DNA of 64,000 nucleotides from Pyrenophora tritici-repentis (lineage: Eukaryota > Ascomycota > Dothideomycetes > Pleosporales > Pleosporaceae): NCBI RefSeq assembly GCF_003171515.1, contig NC_089394.1:1-64000 (forward strand), written 5' to 3'. Positions 34,086 through 45,783 of the stretch are shown here, in pieces (position 1 is the first letter of the stretch; each line of letters opens with the position of its first letter). Made by a program: the position numbers and the translations under genes. The notes beneath the pieces were generated by a model. It was not told where the DNA came from and did no database searches. It worked only from the letters and a program-made list of their open reading frames with translations.

Positions 34086-37000
34086 GACATAGTGTCAGTG
34101 AGTTCTGCATGGAGTATGTCCCATGCCCGGCGTAGAGGGGCATGGTACCTCTCAGTTTTGCCGATAGACCAGTGCGCCTCCGTAGGTACTTGCTTGCATG
34201 TGACTCCCATGATCTTTGCTTCTGCGCGGAACTCTGCGCTCGCGAAGTTAGTACCTGCATCATGCGTGATGATGTCGGGTGGTCCCTGGTAGGTGTCGAT
34301 CCATAGTATCCGCAGTGCTTGCCATGTTTCTTTAGCTGAGATAGCGCTGAGGAACCTCGCGCCTTGAAACGCTGTTGAGGAATCGACCACATGCAGTACA
34401 GGTTTGTTGCTTAGGTACATTACGTCCACCAGGATCTCATAGTTGAAGTGGTGATTATCCTTAAGAGTGAATTTGAATCGGCGCGGCGCGGAGCTGTGGA
34501 GCTGGCAGTGGTGGCAGAACTTAGTGACTTCTTCTAGGGTTCTTTCTTCGAAGTCGTTATGGCCAGCATCCTTTAAGAGTTTGACTAGTCGCGTAACAGC
34601 TGGGTGTCCAAACCGTCGATGGAGCCGTCGCAATTCTGTCTCCGTTAGGAACATAGTTGCTCTCTCTCTCTTGTTTAGATGGAACCAAGGATGTCCCCAT
34701 TTGCGAATCACCGGGATGTGTACGTCATCCTGAACCAGCTCGTCTGTCGTATTGTTGAAGTATACCTTTAAGCGGTCCATGTCTGCAAGGCATAGCAAGA
34801 ACGGCGTAGGCGCCTCGAGCACTTCGAAGTTGATTTTTCCGATCTCCGTAGAGACCTGCACGGTGCCAATCGACGCTGTAGCCTCGCCTTTTCCGAATTT
34901 AATAGACGCTTTCCCTGCTGTAGATGTGTCTAACTTAACCGTCGGATCTTCTCTCGTAAGTGCGAGGTATTGCTCCTTGCCGACCGTGGATACGTTTGCA
35001 GCGCCTGTATCTGGTAGGATTCCTTGGTACACAGATCGTGTGTAGCGGTCCTCAAGCAGGAACTGCGATGCTGGTGCTGACGGCGCGTCTCGGCTGTATA
35101 TGTCGTCGCCCGAGATATGATGCAAGAACGCCTGGTCTGCAAGGCATTGCTCCTTGAAGAACTGGTGTTCAGAATGTGCTTCCGCGACGTCGTCATCCTC
35201 GTCATCCTCGCAGTCTTCCTCCTCTCTCCAGCCTCTCTGATTGTACTGGCTGGTGTGCTCGATCCCTTCGTATTCTGCAAGATGTACGGAGAAGTCCTCA
35301 GGGGGCTGTGCACCTGTAAAGTATAGCGTAGAGAAGAACTGCGCACGGGCATCTTTGCGCTCTTTATCTGTGTGGTTGGTAGACCAGCATCCTTCCTTCC
35401 GGCAAACAAAGCATTTCTTCCTCCAACGTGGCTTGAATCCTCGTCCGTTGTCGTCGCGCTGCTCGCCTCCTCGGTATGCTCCTCTGGATCCGCCTCTGAA
35501 TCCTCCTCCACCTCGAGATCCACCTCGGATCCTTCCATTGCCGTTGTATCGGCGGTCTAGGTAGTATTGATCTTCTGTGACCAACTGGGCGGTGTGTTGC
35601 CGTGCTAGGTGTGTTTCCACTGCGGATCGTAGATCTGAGAAGAGTCCTTCACAGATTGTGGCTGGCTTGAACAGTGCCATCTCAAGTTCTGGTACTCCTC
35701 GGCAGGCATTGATGACCGTAGTGCGGAGGGCATCCTCACCCTCAAAGTTCTTGCCAAGGGCACGCTGGCATAGCTGCAGCTTGTCAAGCAGGATCTGCAG
35801 AACCTCGTGTAGTCCCTTATCAGGGTTCTCTGCGCGGGTGCGAGCGAAGGTTGTAGTCGTCCAGTCTGTGTAGTAGTGCTGGTGATGGACGTCATGGTCG
35901 AAGTGGTTTTTGATTGCCATGTACGCATCAGCAAAGCTATCATCTCTCTCTACAACCTGTATGTAGAACGTCTCTGCACGCCCGGTAAGGATACGGGGAA
36001 ACACTGCGTGAAACTGCTCCTCCTGGATATCTACCTGCCAGCAGATGCTGAAGAAGATCTTAATCTTATCGTCTAGGAGATCGTACGCATTCCCTGTATA
36101 CTTGTTGCTATTGTCCCATAGCTTAGAGAACTGCGTGATCGTATTGGCTTCGAGCCGATCGTTGCGAGACCATCGCGGCGGTAGCGTCTTGTACGGGTCA
36201 TGTGGTAGGCCAAGGGGTCTGTCAGGTACTCGGTTTGTAGGTTGCTGAGGGAAAGGTGTCACCTCGCGGTATGCGGTCGCTGGGGGTCGTGTCTGTGTCT
36301 GCGGGTACCATTGTTGTGGTTGCATAGCCTGCTCCGTTTGTCGAGGCTGTGGTCCTGCATAGGCATTGATCGCGTAGGGCGGTTGTTGTAGCTCTTGATA
36401 TTGCGGGTGGCTTCGAACGCCTTGTCTCACTCTATACTGCTCGCCCTGTGACGGACGTTGTGGCTGCGGCTGTAGCGGTTCCAGTGGCTGCGTCTGTTGC
36501 AGTGGCTGCTGCGCTTGTCTATCTATAGGGGCTGCTAGATGTGCGTTCTGCTGACGCTGGTACGCCTCAGAACGTTCGTCAAACTTCTCGGCCTTGAACT
36601 CTGCAGGGTCCCATTCGGGAGCGTTTTCTCCTCCTAGTAAGTTGAAGAGGGAATCAGCTACTCTAGCCCGAAATTTGCCTGTATAGACTCCCCTATACCG
36701 GAGCACAGTCTTCAGAGATCTTAGCGTAGTGCGCTCAACCTTCTGGAATAGCTCTCGTGTCCATCCTTCAAAGTCCCATTGGTAGTCGAAGTATAGTCTC
36801 TCATCCCATTCCATTCCTACATGGTAGTCGTGGATAGCCTTCGCGACCCAGGTTGTTGCGTGCGTCTCGTCTGCATCCTCTGGTGCGGGTACACCCCAGA
36901 GAGATGGGTTGATATAGTCAAACGTGACTGTGTATGGACAGTGTCGCATAAGGTGTTCAGCAGTAAACTTCGCTCCTGGGGATATAGTTTCTGCGCGCTT

Positions 37001-37087
37001 GCTTGTATTGCGTTCGGATGGATAGTTGAGTAGTTGCTCTTGAACATCAGCGTCTGTATCGCCAGAGTTGCTCTGGCTGCCTGCCAT
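34086..37087 (-). pseudogene. Copia-2 Gag-Pol N-terminal part, unit 1: Gag, protease, integrase
   Basis: A single frame of 1,000 codons from the ATG at 37087. Gag occupies roughly residues 1-570, with a Q/P-rich middle, an R/G-rich stretch and the knuckle C-F-V-C-x4-C-x4-H. Protease follows with L-P-D-T-G-A-A-N-V. The integrase has the zinc finger H-R-R-F-G-H ... C-H-H-C and core residues in V-D-V-M-Y-L, T-H-D-A-G-T-N-F and G-K-T-E-R. No stop separates gag from pol in this element, unlike Copia-1 and Gypsy-A. The last nine residues of the open frame belong to the MITE. Confidence 0.93.
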
Positions 37088-37198
37088 CGTGCCGGTGTAT
37101 ATTGACGCGTTGCCTTGTCTTGTCTAGCTGGTTGGTCGGTTCCAGCGCTTGTGGTTGTACGTGATAGGATCGTCCGGGGACGCTCGTACGGAATCGCT

Positions 37199-37360
37199 AC
37201 GCGTTGCTGACGCACTATAGTCGTCCCGAGACTTCTCGCGTCGGGATATCAATAGTCTGTCGCTCTGCGCTGCTGACGTGCTGTAGTCGTCCCAAGACTT
37301 CTCGCGTCGGGATTTCAACAGTGTGTCTTTGTGCGTTGCTGACGCGCTGTAATCGAGCTT
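37199..37360 (-). repeat. 66-bp tandem repeat in the Copia-2 leader, unit 1
   Basis: About 2.3 copies of a 66-bp unit (GTTGCTGACGCACTATAGTC ... ACTTCTCGCGTCGGGAT) lie between gag and the 5' LTR. They read as a short repeat peptide in one frame, but there is no sign this is translated. The same array is at 43273-43434. Confidence 0.85.
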
Positions 37361-37541
37361 CGGCCTGGATTAGCAGCTTAGAGGGAGGTTTTGATCGCTA
37401 TGCGTTATCTCTGCCTCGCTCTGTTCTTAGCACAGAATCTTCTCTCAGGAGTATAACGTCGTGCGTTAGGGAGGCTGTCAAAGATGCGGTCTGTCTCTTC
37501 TTCCTTGCTGTCTGTGATCGCCTCAAGCAATCACTGATCAG

Positions 37542-37733
37542 TGTTGGTTGGCTTTGCACTAAGTGCGTAAAGGGAAATAACGATAACTAGGAATGCATTC
37601 TGTTCGGTGGTTCTAATTGATATCTACGAACATAGGTGCTACGAAGGTATACCTAAGCTCTTGCGCAAGGTGGGCCGAAGTCGGGCCGAAGTGTCCAGCA
37701 GCCGACGTCTCTACCGATACTCACGATCCGACA
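37542..37733 (-). repeat. Copia-2 LTR 2 (shared by the two units)
   Basis: The middle LTR, identical by eye to LTR 1 and LTR 3. It is at once the 5' LTR of unit 1 and the 3' LTR of unit 2, as expected after LTR-LTR recombination. Confidence 0.95.
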
Positions 37734-37798
37734 CTGGAAGTCTTTTCTTTCTGGATAGCTAGTAACTCTGCTTGTATCGGTAGTGACAGTGTATAGCA

Positions 37799-40012
37799 TT
37801 AAACATCAAAGCTTGTTGGCCTCTGCACCCATCCATCTACTCGGACTGTCAGCTTATTGCCGTCAATAAAGCGTTCAAGAGCGCGGTTTGGCGATGCCTT
37901 CGTGAAGGCGTCTGCAGGATTGTCTTCGCCATTGATCCAGCGGATCTCCGTGATCTCGCGACGCTCATATGATTGGCGCAGCGCCATAATATCGATCATG
38001 AGGCGCTTCTCCTTCGTTGTCCCAAGCTTTACTAGGCACTCGTACAAGGAGTACGAGTCTGTACAGATAACCAAGGGAATTGCAGGTAGTCCAAGTCGTT
38101 CTGTAACTATCCTTAGCGTGGTTGCAACCGCGATGCCTATGTCAAAGCCGTTGACCATGCCGTAGATCTCTGAGGCCAGTACGCTCCGTGTGATGCGCTT
38201 GCACTTTGTAGAGCTGTAGTGGATCACGTTGCCTTGTATTGTGAAGGTGTTGGCGCCAATGGACTCGTTGACGAGCATGAGGACAAAGCCTAGCTGTGAG
38301 CTGAGGTCCTTGTTGTTGGCAAAGGAGCCGTCTACAAAGACTATCAACTTAGCCTCCGTAAGGTTGACAGTGACGTAGCGTAGGCCACGAGTGAGATTCT
38401 CCATCTGCCATTTCAGGCGCTTGTTGAGTGCCTTAATGTCCTCGTCTGATGGTTGCTGCGCTTGAGCAGCTACGGACAGATCAAATGATGCCTCTGGTTG
38501 GCATGTTGATGCGATGTACGCTCCGCGGGCGCGTTGCTCGGTGTACTGTTGCGCGCGGTCGGGTGCCCTAATATCAACAAGCCTGATCCTTCCTCCTTGT
38601 CCTTTCTGCCTGAGGATTAAGACTCTGCTGGCGTCCATCGTAAGTGTACATCCATTAAAGTCTAACTGCACCTCTGGTGTCAGCATAGCCTTTGGTTTTG
38701 ATCTAAACTGCGCCTTCTGGATCTTTTTCTCTTCGCGTGATAAGAACGCGGTCGTTCCGAGCATGAGGGTGTCGTCTGTCTGCATACCGACGATGCCGAA
38801 GACGTCTGCGTCGTCGCTGTTCGTGATCAACAGGCATGGGTCGTACGTAGATGTTGACATATCTAGTTCCTTGCAGTGGTGTCCGTGATATGTTGTCCAC
38901 CAGTGGACTCCTGCCTCCGCGATCCCATATAGTGGCTTGATCACGTGGAGTATCGTGCCTTCTGGATATCGATGTACCAGCTCGGTAGGGAGGTGTGCGA
39001 GTATCGTCCTCTTCAGTGTTGTCTGAGCCTGTGGGTATGCCTGCGTAATATCACGTAGCTCAACGCTCATGCCGCTTTGTACTAGCCCAGGCGCCAGCGA
39101 CATAATCAGGCGCTGGCTACATCGCTGGATGGTTGGCGACTGCGTTAAGATAGCCTCCTTGCCATAGTCTTGGTAGCCTTGGATAACCAGACGGGATTTC
39201 TCATAAGGCTTAGTTGTCTTTCCCTTGACCTCACGTACTAGGCGTGACTTAAAGATCCGGATCTTGCTGTGTAGCCTCTCGTCGTATTGCTCAAACTTGA
39301 AGACTCCACGACCTACTAGGTCGCTGATCTCTTGGTCATCAGACGCTTCAAAGGGGGCGCCTGAGGTTGTGATCACGCCATCGTTCCGTAGCTTGATAGC
39401 TAGCTCAAGATCGTCCTGCTCCTTCTTGGTGATGTACGCGTGCGCCTTCCGCTTGTTCTTTGACCCTGGAGGGCGGCCTCTTCTACGTGGTTGCGCTGCC
39501 GGAGGTACTGCTATCGGCTCGTGCGGCTCATTCGGCTCATTCGGCGCGTGTGGCGCATCAGGGTCGCTCCACAGGTGGTCTGGTCTGTAGTATGGCTTAA
39601 CGACAGTTGATCTGAATGTCGCTGGACCATTAACCATGTCGACAGTGATGTTGTGGCCATCTGTACTGGCGATCTTGTACGGGCCATTCCAGCCATCACT
39701 CTCTCTCCATACTAAGACTTCGCTCTGGAGTGGGAGCGCGAGCATGTCTGCAGTGGCTGGTCCATTGCGGGTGTTCAAGGCGTCTGCAACTTGGCGCTCT
39801 GCAGTGAGCTTGCGCAGGGCTTTCGTCGCCTTTTGAATAGCCTCGCTGCGTTTGACCATTGATGGTGATGGCGGTGACTCTGCAGTCATTCGTGGGTACG
39901 CTCCAAAGACTAGTAACGTCGGGACTAGTCCATCAGGGCCAGCAGTATCGTTAACAGCCTTCACAGCCATCTGGAGAATCGCGTCGTCGGACATAGTTAG
40001 ACTCCGCAACAA
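37799..40012 (-). pseudogene. Copia-2 Pol C-terminal part, unit 2: RT, RNase H
   Basis: Protein identical to 31725-33938, with the same M-Q-T-D-D-T-L catalytic motif and the same first residues read from the MITE. See unit 1 for domain details. Coding proper resumes at 39989. Confidence 0.93.
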
Positions 40013-40159
40013 TCAATTCAATCCGGTCACTCTCCTAGACCCACTTACCTATCTAGGTAGGGCTTAAACTCCTATAGGTAACTACTAGGCTTAAAGCGGT
40101 AATCAATCAATCCAATCTGAACCTTCTAGGACCCACTTAATTGATTGTTGCGGACTGTG
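39998..40159 (+). mobile_element. 162-bp hAT-type MITE, copy 4 (Copia-2 unit 2)
   Basis: Same position, sequence and GACATAGT duplication (39990-39997 and 40160-40167) as copy 3. It is a product of the 6,074-bp tandem duplication, not an independent insertion. Confidence 0.96.
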
Positions 40160-43100
40160 GACATAGTGTCAGTGAGTTCTGCATGGAGTATGTCCCATGC
40201 CCGGCGTAGAGGGGCATGGTACCTCTCAGTTTTGCCGATAGACCAGTGCGCCTCCGTAGGTACTTGCTTGCATGTGACTCCCATGATCTTTGCTTCTGCG
40301 CGGAACTCTGCGCTCGCGAAGTTAGTACCTGCATCATGCGTGATGATGTCGGGTGGTCCCTGGTAGGTGTCGATCCATAGTATCCGCAGTGCTTGCCATG
40401 TTTCTTTAGCTGAGATAGCGCTGAGGAACCTCGCGCCTTGAAACGCTGTTGAGGAATCGACCACATGCAGTACAGGTTTGTTGCTTAGGTACATTACGTC
40501 CACCAGGATCTCATAGTTGAAGTGGTGATTATCCTTAAGAGTGAATTTGAATCGGCGCGGCGCGGAGCTGTGGAGCTGGCAGTGGTGGCAGAACTTAGTG
40601 ACTTCTTCTAGGGTTCTTTCTTCGAAGTCGTTATGGCCAGCATCCTTTAAGAGTTTGACTAGTCGCGTAACAGCTGGGTGTCCAAACCGTCGATGGAGCC
40701 GTCGCAATTCTGTCTCCGTTAGGAACATAGTTGCTCTCTCTCTCTTGTTTAGATGGAACCAAGGATGTCCCCATTTGCGAATCACCGGGATGTGTACGTC
40801 ATCCTGAACCAGCTCGTCTGTCGTATTGTTGAAGTATACCTTTAAGCGGTCCATGTCTGCAAGGCATAGCAAGAACGGCGTAGGCGCCTCGAGCACTTCG
40901 AAGTTGATTTTTCCGATCTCCGTAGAGACCTGCACGGTGCCAATCGACGCTGTAGCCTCGCCTTTTCCGAATTTAATAGACGCTTTCCCTGCTGTAGATG
41001 TGTCTAACTTAACCGTCGGATCTTCTCTCGTAAGTGCGAGGTATTGCTCCTTGCCGACCGTGGATACGTTTGCAGCGCCTGTATCTGGTAGGATTCCTTG
41101 GTACACAGATCGTGTGTAGCGGTCCTCAAGCAGGAACTGCGATGCTGGTGCTGACGGCGCGTCTCGGCTGTATATGTCGTCGCCCGAGATATGATGCAAG
41201 AACGCCTGGTCTGCAAGGCATTGCTCCTTGAAGAACTGGTGTTCAGAATGTGCTTCCGCGACGTCGTCATCCTCGTCATCCTCGCAGTCTTCCTCCTCTC
41301 TCCAGCCTCTCTGATTGTACTGGCTGGTGTGCTCGATCCCTTCGTATTCTGCAAGATGTACGGAGAAGTCCTCAGGGGGCTGTGCACCTGTAAAGTATAG
41401 CGTAGAGAAGAACTGCGCACGGGCATCTTTGCGCTCTTTATCTGTGTGGTTGGTAGACCAGCATCCTTCCTTCCGGCAAACAAAGCATTTCTTCCTCCAA
41501 CGTGGCTTGAATCCTCGTCCGTTGTCGTCGCGCTGCTCGCCTCCTCGGTATGCTCCTCTGGATCCGCCTCTGAATCCTCCTCCACCTCGAGATCCACCTC
41601 GGATCCTTCCATTGCCGTTGTATCGGCGGTCTAGGTAGTATTGATCTTCTGTGACCAACTGGGCGGTGTGTTGCCGTGCTAGGTGTGTTTCCACTGCGGA
41701 TCGTAGATCTGAGAAGAGTCCTTCACAGATTGTGGCTGGCTTGAACAGTGCCATCTCAAGTTCTGGTACTCCTCGGCAGGCATTGATGACCGTAGTGCGG
41801 AGGGCATCCTCACCCTCAAAGTTCTTGCCAAGGGCACGCTGGCATAGCTGCAGCTTGTCAAGCAGGATCTGCAGAACCTCGTGTAGTCCCTTATCAGGGT
41901 TCTCTGCGCGGGTGCGAGCGAAGGTTGTAGTCGTCCAGTCTGTGTAGTAGTGCTGGTGATGGACGTCATGGTCGAAGTGGTTTTTGATTGCCATGTACGC
42001 ATCAGCAAAGCTATCATCTCTCTCTACAACCTGTATGTAGAACGTCTCTGCACGCCCGGTAAGGATACGGGGAAACACTGCGTGAAACTGCTCCTCCTGG
42101 ATATCTACCTGCCAGCAGATGCTGAAGAAGATCTTAATCTTATCGTCTAGGAGATCGTACGCATTCCCTGTATACTTGTTGCTATTGTCCCATAGCTTAG
42201 AGAACTGCGTGATCGTATTGGCTTCGAGCCGATCGTTGCGAGACCATCGCGGCGGTAGCGTCTTGTACGGGTCATGTGGTAGGCCAAGGGGTCTGTCAGG
42301 TACTCGGTTTGTAGGTTGCTGAGGGAAAGGTGTCACCTCGCGGTATGCGGTCGCTGGGGGTCGTGTCTGTGTCTGCGGGTACCATTGTTGTGGTTGCATA
42401 GCCTGCTCCGTTTGTCGAGGCTGTGGTCCTGCATAGGCATTGATCGCGTAGGGCGGTTGTTGTAGCTCTTGATATTGCGGGTGGCTTCGAACGCCTTGTC
42501 TCACTCTATACTGCTCGCCCTGTGACGGACGTTGTGGCTGCGGCTGTAGCGGTTCCAGTGGCTGCGTCTGTTGCAGTGGCTGCTGCGCTTGTCTATCTAT
42601 AGGGGCTGCTAGATGTGCGTTCTGCTGACGCTGGTACGCCTCAGAACGTTCGTCAAACTTCTCGGCCTTGAACTCTGCAGGGTCCCATTCGGGAGCGTTT
42701 TCTCCTCCTAGTAAGTTGAAGAGGGAATCAGCTACTCTAGCCCGAAATTTGCCTGTATAGACTCCCCTATACCGGAGCACAGTCTTCAGAGATCTTAGCG
42801 TAGTGCGCTCAACCTTCTGGAATAGCTCTCGTGTCCATCCTTCAAAGTCCCATTGGTAGTCGAAGTATAGTCTCTCATCCCATTCCATTCCTACATGGTA
42901 GTCGTGGATAGCCTTCGCGACCCAGGTTGTTGCGTGCGTCTCGTCTGCATCCTCTGGTGCGGGTACACCCCAGAGAGATGGGTTGATATAGTCAAACGTG
43001 ACTGTGTATGGACAGTGTCGCATAAGGTGTTCAGCAGTAAACTTCGCTCCTGGGGATATAGTTTCTGCGCGCTTGCTTGTATTGCGTTCGGATGGATAGT

Positions 43101-43161
43101 TGAGTAGTTGCTCTTGAACATCAGCGTCTGTATCGCCAGAGTTGCTCTGGCTGCCTGCCAT
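40160..43161 (-). pseudogene. Copia-2 Gag-Pol N-terminal part, unit 2: Gag, protease, integrase
   Basis: Protein identical to 34086-37087: Gag with the C-F-V-C knuckle, D-T-G protease, and integrase up to G-K-T-E-R, then broken by the MITE. This is the unit next to the outer 5' LTR at 43616-43807. Confidence 0.93.
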
Positions 43162-43272
43162 CGTGCCGGTGTATATTGACGCGTTGCCTTGTCTTGTCTA
43201 GCTGGTTGGTCGGTTCCAGCGCTTGTGGTTGTACGTGATAGGATCGTCCGGGGACGCTCGTACGGAATCGCT

Positions 43273-43434
43273 ACGCGTTGCTGACGCACTATAGTCGTCC
43301 CGAGACTTCTCGCGTCGGGATATCAATAGTCTGTCGCTCTGCGCTGCTGACGTGCTGTAGTCGTCCCAAGACTTCTCGCGTCGGGATTTCAACAGTGTGT
43401 CTTTGTGCGTTGCTGACGCGCTGTAATCGAGCTT
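43273..43434 (-). repeat. 66-bp tandem repeat in the Copia-2 leader, unit 2
   Basis: Same 66-bp array as 37199-37360, offset by 6,074 bp. Confidence 0.85.
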
Positions 43435-43615
43435 CGGCCTGGATTAGCAGCTTAGAGGGAGGTTTTGATCGCTATGCGTTATCTCTGCCTCGCTCTGTTC
43501 TTAGCACAGAATCTTCTCTCAGGAGTATAACGTCGTGCGTTAGGGAGGCTGTCAAAGATGCGGTCTGTCTCTTCTTCCTTGCTGTCTGTGATCGCCTCAA
43601 GCAATCACTGATCAG

Positions 43616-43807
43616 TGTTGGTTGGCTTTGCACTAAGTGCGTAAAGGGAAATAACGATAACTAGGAATGCATTCTGTTCGGTGGTTCTAATTGATATCTA
43701 CGAACATAGGTGCTACGAAGGTATACCTAAGCTCTTGCGCAAGGTGGGCCGAAGTCGGGCCGAAGTGTCCAGCAGCCGACGTCTCTACCGATACTCACGA
43801 TCCGACA
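43616..43807 (-). repeat. Copia-2 LTR 3 (outer 5' LTR)
   Basis: 192 bp, ends TG...CA, followed by the GTATT target duplication at 43808-43812. The next 62 bp (43813-43874) are the remaining piece of the Copia-1 leader. Confidence 0.95.
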
Positions 43808-43874
43808 GTATTTGTAGTATAAAGTAACTTTGATTGACTCTTCTGTACTCGGTACAGGCAGTGAGACTCTTAAT

Positions 43875-44063
43875 TGTCAGATTTTTATGGATGGGATCAA
43901 GTGTGTATTCTCTGTGTCTGTCTACGGCTCTGTCTGTGGGAGGTGGCCTCGCCTCGGGCTTGGCAGTGCTAAGTCCCGGCGCTAGCCCTGGTTTGGGGGT
44001 CTCATGTCCTTCCCCAACCACCATCGGCTCGATCATGGAGCAAAACCTCGCCTCAATCTGACA
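43875..44063 (-). repeat. Copia-1 5' LTR
   Basis: 189 bp, identical by eye to 22726-22914. Followed by the GCTGG duplication and the N-terminal half of LINE ORF1. Confidence 0.95.
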
Positions 44064-44601
44064 GCTGGAGAAGGAATTCTCCAGAGTATCCGCTTGTAGT
44101 AGTAAGTATGAGATTGTTTCTCTTACTAAGAGCTGCTAGTTGGATAACAGGTCCTGCAATGCCAGCTTTTTGGAATGCCTCGTTGATTTTGTTTCGTGCT
44201 TGGAGCGGGTTGATGGTTTGGTTTTCCTCTAGTGTTGCAACTATTTGATAGTGCGTAATTAGTTTCTTAGGCGTTGGCTTTTTCTTTGGGGCTACAGTCG
44301 TCCAAGTGGCGTTCTTTGATGGTTGAGCTGCAATTGTTGCGTATGATTGGGGAGCATTTGTGTTTGTTGTCGTTGTTGCTACTGCTACTGTTTGGTTGTT
44401 TTGACCAGCTACTGTGGCTGTTGCCTTCTTTAATGTCTTTGCTGCTTTTTCTGAAGCGTTTGCTAGAGTAGCTGAGTGGAAGGCGAGCTTGGCAGATAGT
44501 TTGTCCGAGATCTGGTTTGTAACTCTCCCTTTTTCCGTGTAGTCTCTAAATACGTCTAGTAGTTCGAGTAGCTTGTTTTGCTCTTCATATGAGTTGGTCA
44601 T
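44064..44601 (-). pseudogene. LINE ORF1, N-terminal half
   Basis: Starts at the ATG at 44601, only 29 bp from the Gypsy-A LTR. The sequence is an N-terminal helical region followed by a K/A/T-rich stretch (A-A-K-T-L-K-K-A-T-A-T) and an RRM-like beginning (Q-I-V-A-T-L-E-E-N). It joins in frame to 22720 when Copia-1 is removed. The 182-residue open frame ends with a few residues from the Copia-1 LTR. Confidence 0.88.
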
Positions 44602-44630
44602 AATAGAGGCTTGGAGGATCAGGTTTCTAG

Positions 44631-44818
44631 TGTAACGGGCTGAGCCCTAAGTCACATGACTAGGCTGCGAGCCTAGTCGCTTCCCCGGCAACGAGAGGGC
44701 CGTGCGCCAACCCAAACAAAGCGGGCTCGCCGCTCGCGTCTTACCTTCTTTCTTCATCTTGACTGTAAATAGCATCTGGACTAGGTAGCTGGAATACAGT
44801 TCCTACAGACCGTTCACA
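44631..44818 (+). repeat. Gypsy-A 5' LTR
   Basis: 188 bp, contains GACTGTAAATAGCATCTGGA and ends CCGTTCACA. About eight differences from the 3' LTR (for example CCCTAAG against CCTCGAG). A related solo LTR lies at 57710-57924. Confidence 0.93.
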
Positions 44819-44836
44819 TACAGTCAAGATCAAGAA

Positions 44837-44899
44837 GAACACGCAGAACACGCAGAACACGCAGAACACGCAGAACACGCAGAACACGCAGAACACGCA
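44837..44899 (+). repeat. 9-bp tandem repeat in the Gypsy-A leader
   Basis: Seven perfect copies of GAACACGCA just downstream of the 5' LTR and upstream of the gag ATG. It is a simple expansion in the untranslated leader. Confidence 0.95.
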
Positions 44900-44919
44900 G
44901 CAACCAAGGCACCGTTATA

Positions 44920-45783
44920 ATGAGCTCCCCCGGGGATACTAACATGACGACGAACGATTCGAACCAGCTGTTACAGTCGCTACTACAGAGACTTGAAGAC
45001 ATGAGCACTAGGATGGAGAGGCTGGAAGCACCATCGCACGAGCCACCTCAAACGCCTGGTCACAATACAGACGCCACCACTGATCCGACGCCAACCTCCG
45101 AGACTTCGAACACATCTGTGCCTATAATCCCAAAGCCGCGGCACAGCTTACCCCACCCGCCTACGTTTGGTGGAAACAAATCACAATGGCGAGGATGGAA
45201 GCTAGAGATGGAGGGTAAGATCGAAGAAGACGCGCAAGCTATTGGAAGCCTAAAAGCTCAGCTACGCTACGTCTACATGCGTCTTGATGGGGCAGCGAAA
45301 ACCAACGTTACAACATACTACGAGATACAAGTTAAAGAAGAATCGCCAAACCCTTTCAAGCTGCTTGACCGCCTTGAACTCCTCTACGGCGAACGAAATC
45401 GGAAGGAGAAAGCCATTCAGAACCTCTACTCTATACGCCAGAAGGACGACGAGACGTTTATTTCCTTCTATCCACGGTTTGAGAAAGAGATGGCCAACGC
45501 TGACGCAGAAAGCTGGCCTGAGCATACGAAGATATCCTACTTACGCAACGCATTAAGTGGTAGGATAAAGGATAGGCTTGTTGGTACATCAGGAGCAGAA
45601 ACAAGCACATACGCAAGGTTCGCTCAGAAGTGTGTAGATCTTAGCAACGACATGGAGTTGTTCGGCCAATGGACGAAAACAACCCGCCGTTACGGTAGCC
45701 GAACTGCTGAAAATGCACTAACCTATGAACCACCAGCAAAATCAAATAATGCCACGCTCACAGCAGTTTCCCCGAAGACATGA
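44920..45783 (+). pseudogene. Gypsy-A Gag, N-terminal part
   Basis: 287 residues: a coiled-coil-like leader (L-L-Q-R-L-E-D-M-S-T-R-M-E-R-L-E), a proline-rich linker, then a retrotransposon Gag domain (W-R-G-W-K-L-E-M, E-K-A-I-Q-N-L-Y-S-I-R-Q, F-Y-P-R-F-E-K). It stops at TGA 45781-45783. The zinc-knuckle part follows in the -1 frame, which is open from about 45750, so about 30 bp overlap. The likeliest reading is a one-base indel in this copy. A programmed -1 shift cannot be excluded. Confidence 0.85.

Larger units (their letters stand above)
31468..43807 (-). mobile_element. Copia-2 tandem dimer (LTR-internal-LTR-internal-LTR)
   Basis: Three 192-bp LTRs (31468-31659, 37542-37733, 43616-43807) enclose two internal regions offset by exactly 6,074 bp. 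Every long ORF in one unit has an identical partner in the other. A 5-bp target duplication GTATT flanks the whole array (31463-31467 and 43808-43812), so it sits at one insertion site in the Copia-1 leader. Each unit carries a 162-bp MITE at the same place with the same duplication, so the MITE entered before the array doubled. Unequal recombination between LTRs explains the structure. A duplicated assembly path must also be considered. Confidence 0.93.
22726..44063 (-). mobile_element. Copia-1 LTR retrotransposon inserted in LINE ORF1
   Basis: Two 189-bp LTRs that look identical (22726-22914 and 43875-44063), TG...CA ends with short TGTCAGATT/AATCTGACA inverted repeats, a purine tract (GAGGGGGTG on the - strand) inside the left LTR, and the 5-bp target duplication GCTGG at 22721-22725 and 44064-44068. 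gag and pol are on the - strand. It has itself been entered by hAT-1 (23802-26960), a 162-bp MITE (30590-30751) and the Copia-2 dimer (31468-43807). Each leaves a clean duplication. Confidence 0.95.
17161..44630 (-). mobile_element. Tad/I-like LINE (non-LTR retrotransposon), opened by nested insertions
   Basis: The parent LINE occupies 17161-19702, 20530-22725 and 44064-44630 on the - strand. It has a TAA-repeat 3' tail (17161-17182), ORF2 (endonuclease, RT, RNase H, CCHC) and ORF1 (zinc knuckles). Two insertions interrupt it: a 5'-truncated LINE at 19703-20529 and Copia-1 at 22726-44063. Both leave target duplications, and both can be removed in frame. The 3' end sits inside Gypsy-B pol. The 5' end meets the Gypsy-A LTR at 44631 only 29 bp upstream of the ORF1 ATG, so the 5' UTR is truncated or very short. 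No target duplication of the LINE itself can be confirmed because of that junction. Confidence 0.85.

Noticed and set aside
34071..43664. Many short + strand ORFs across Copia-2
   Set aside because: Antisense or alternate-frame shadows of gag-pol; duplicated exactly with the element.
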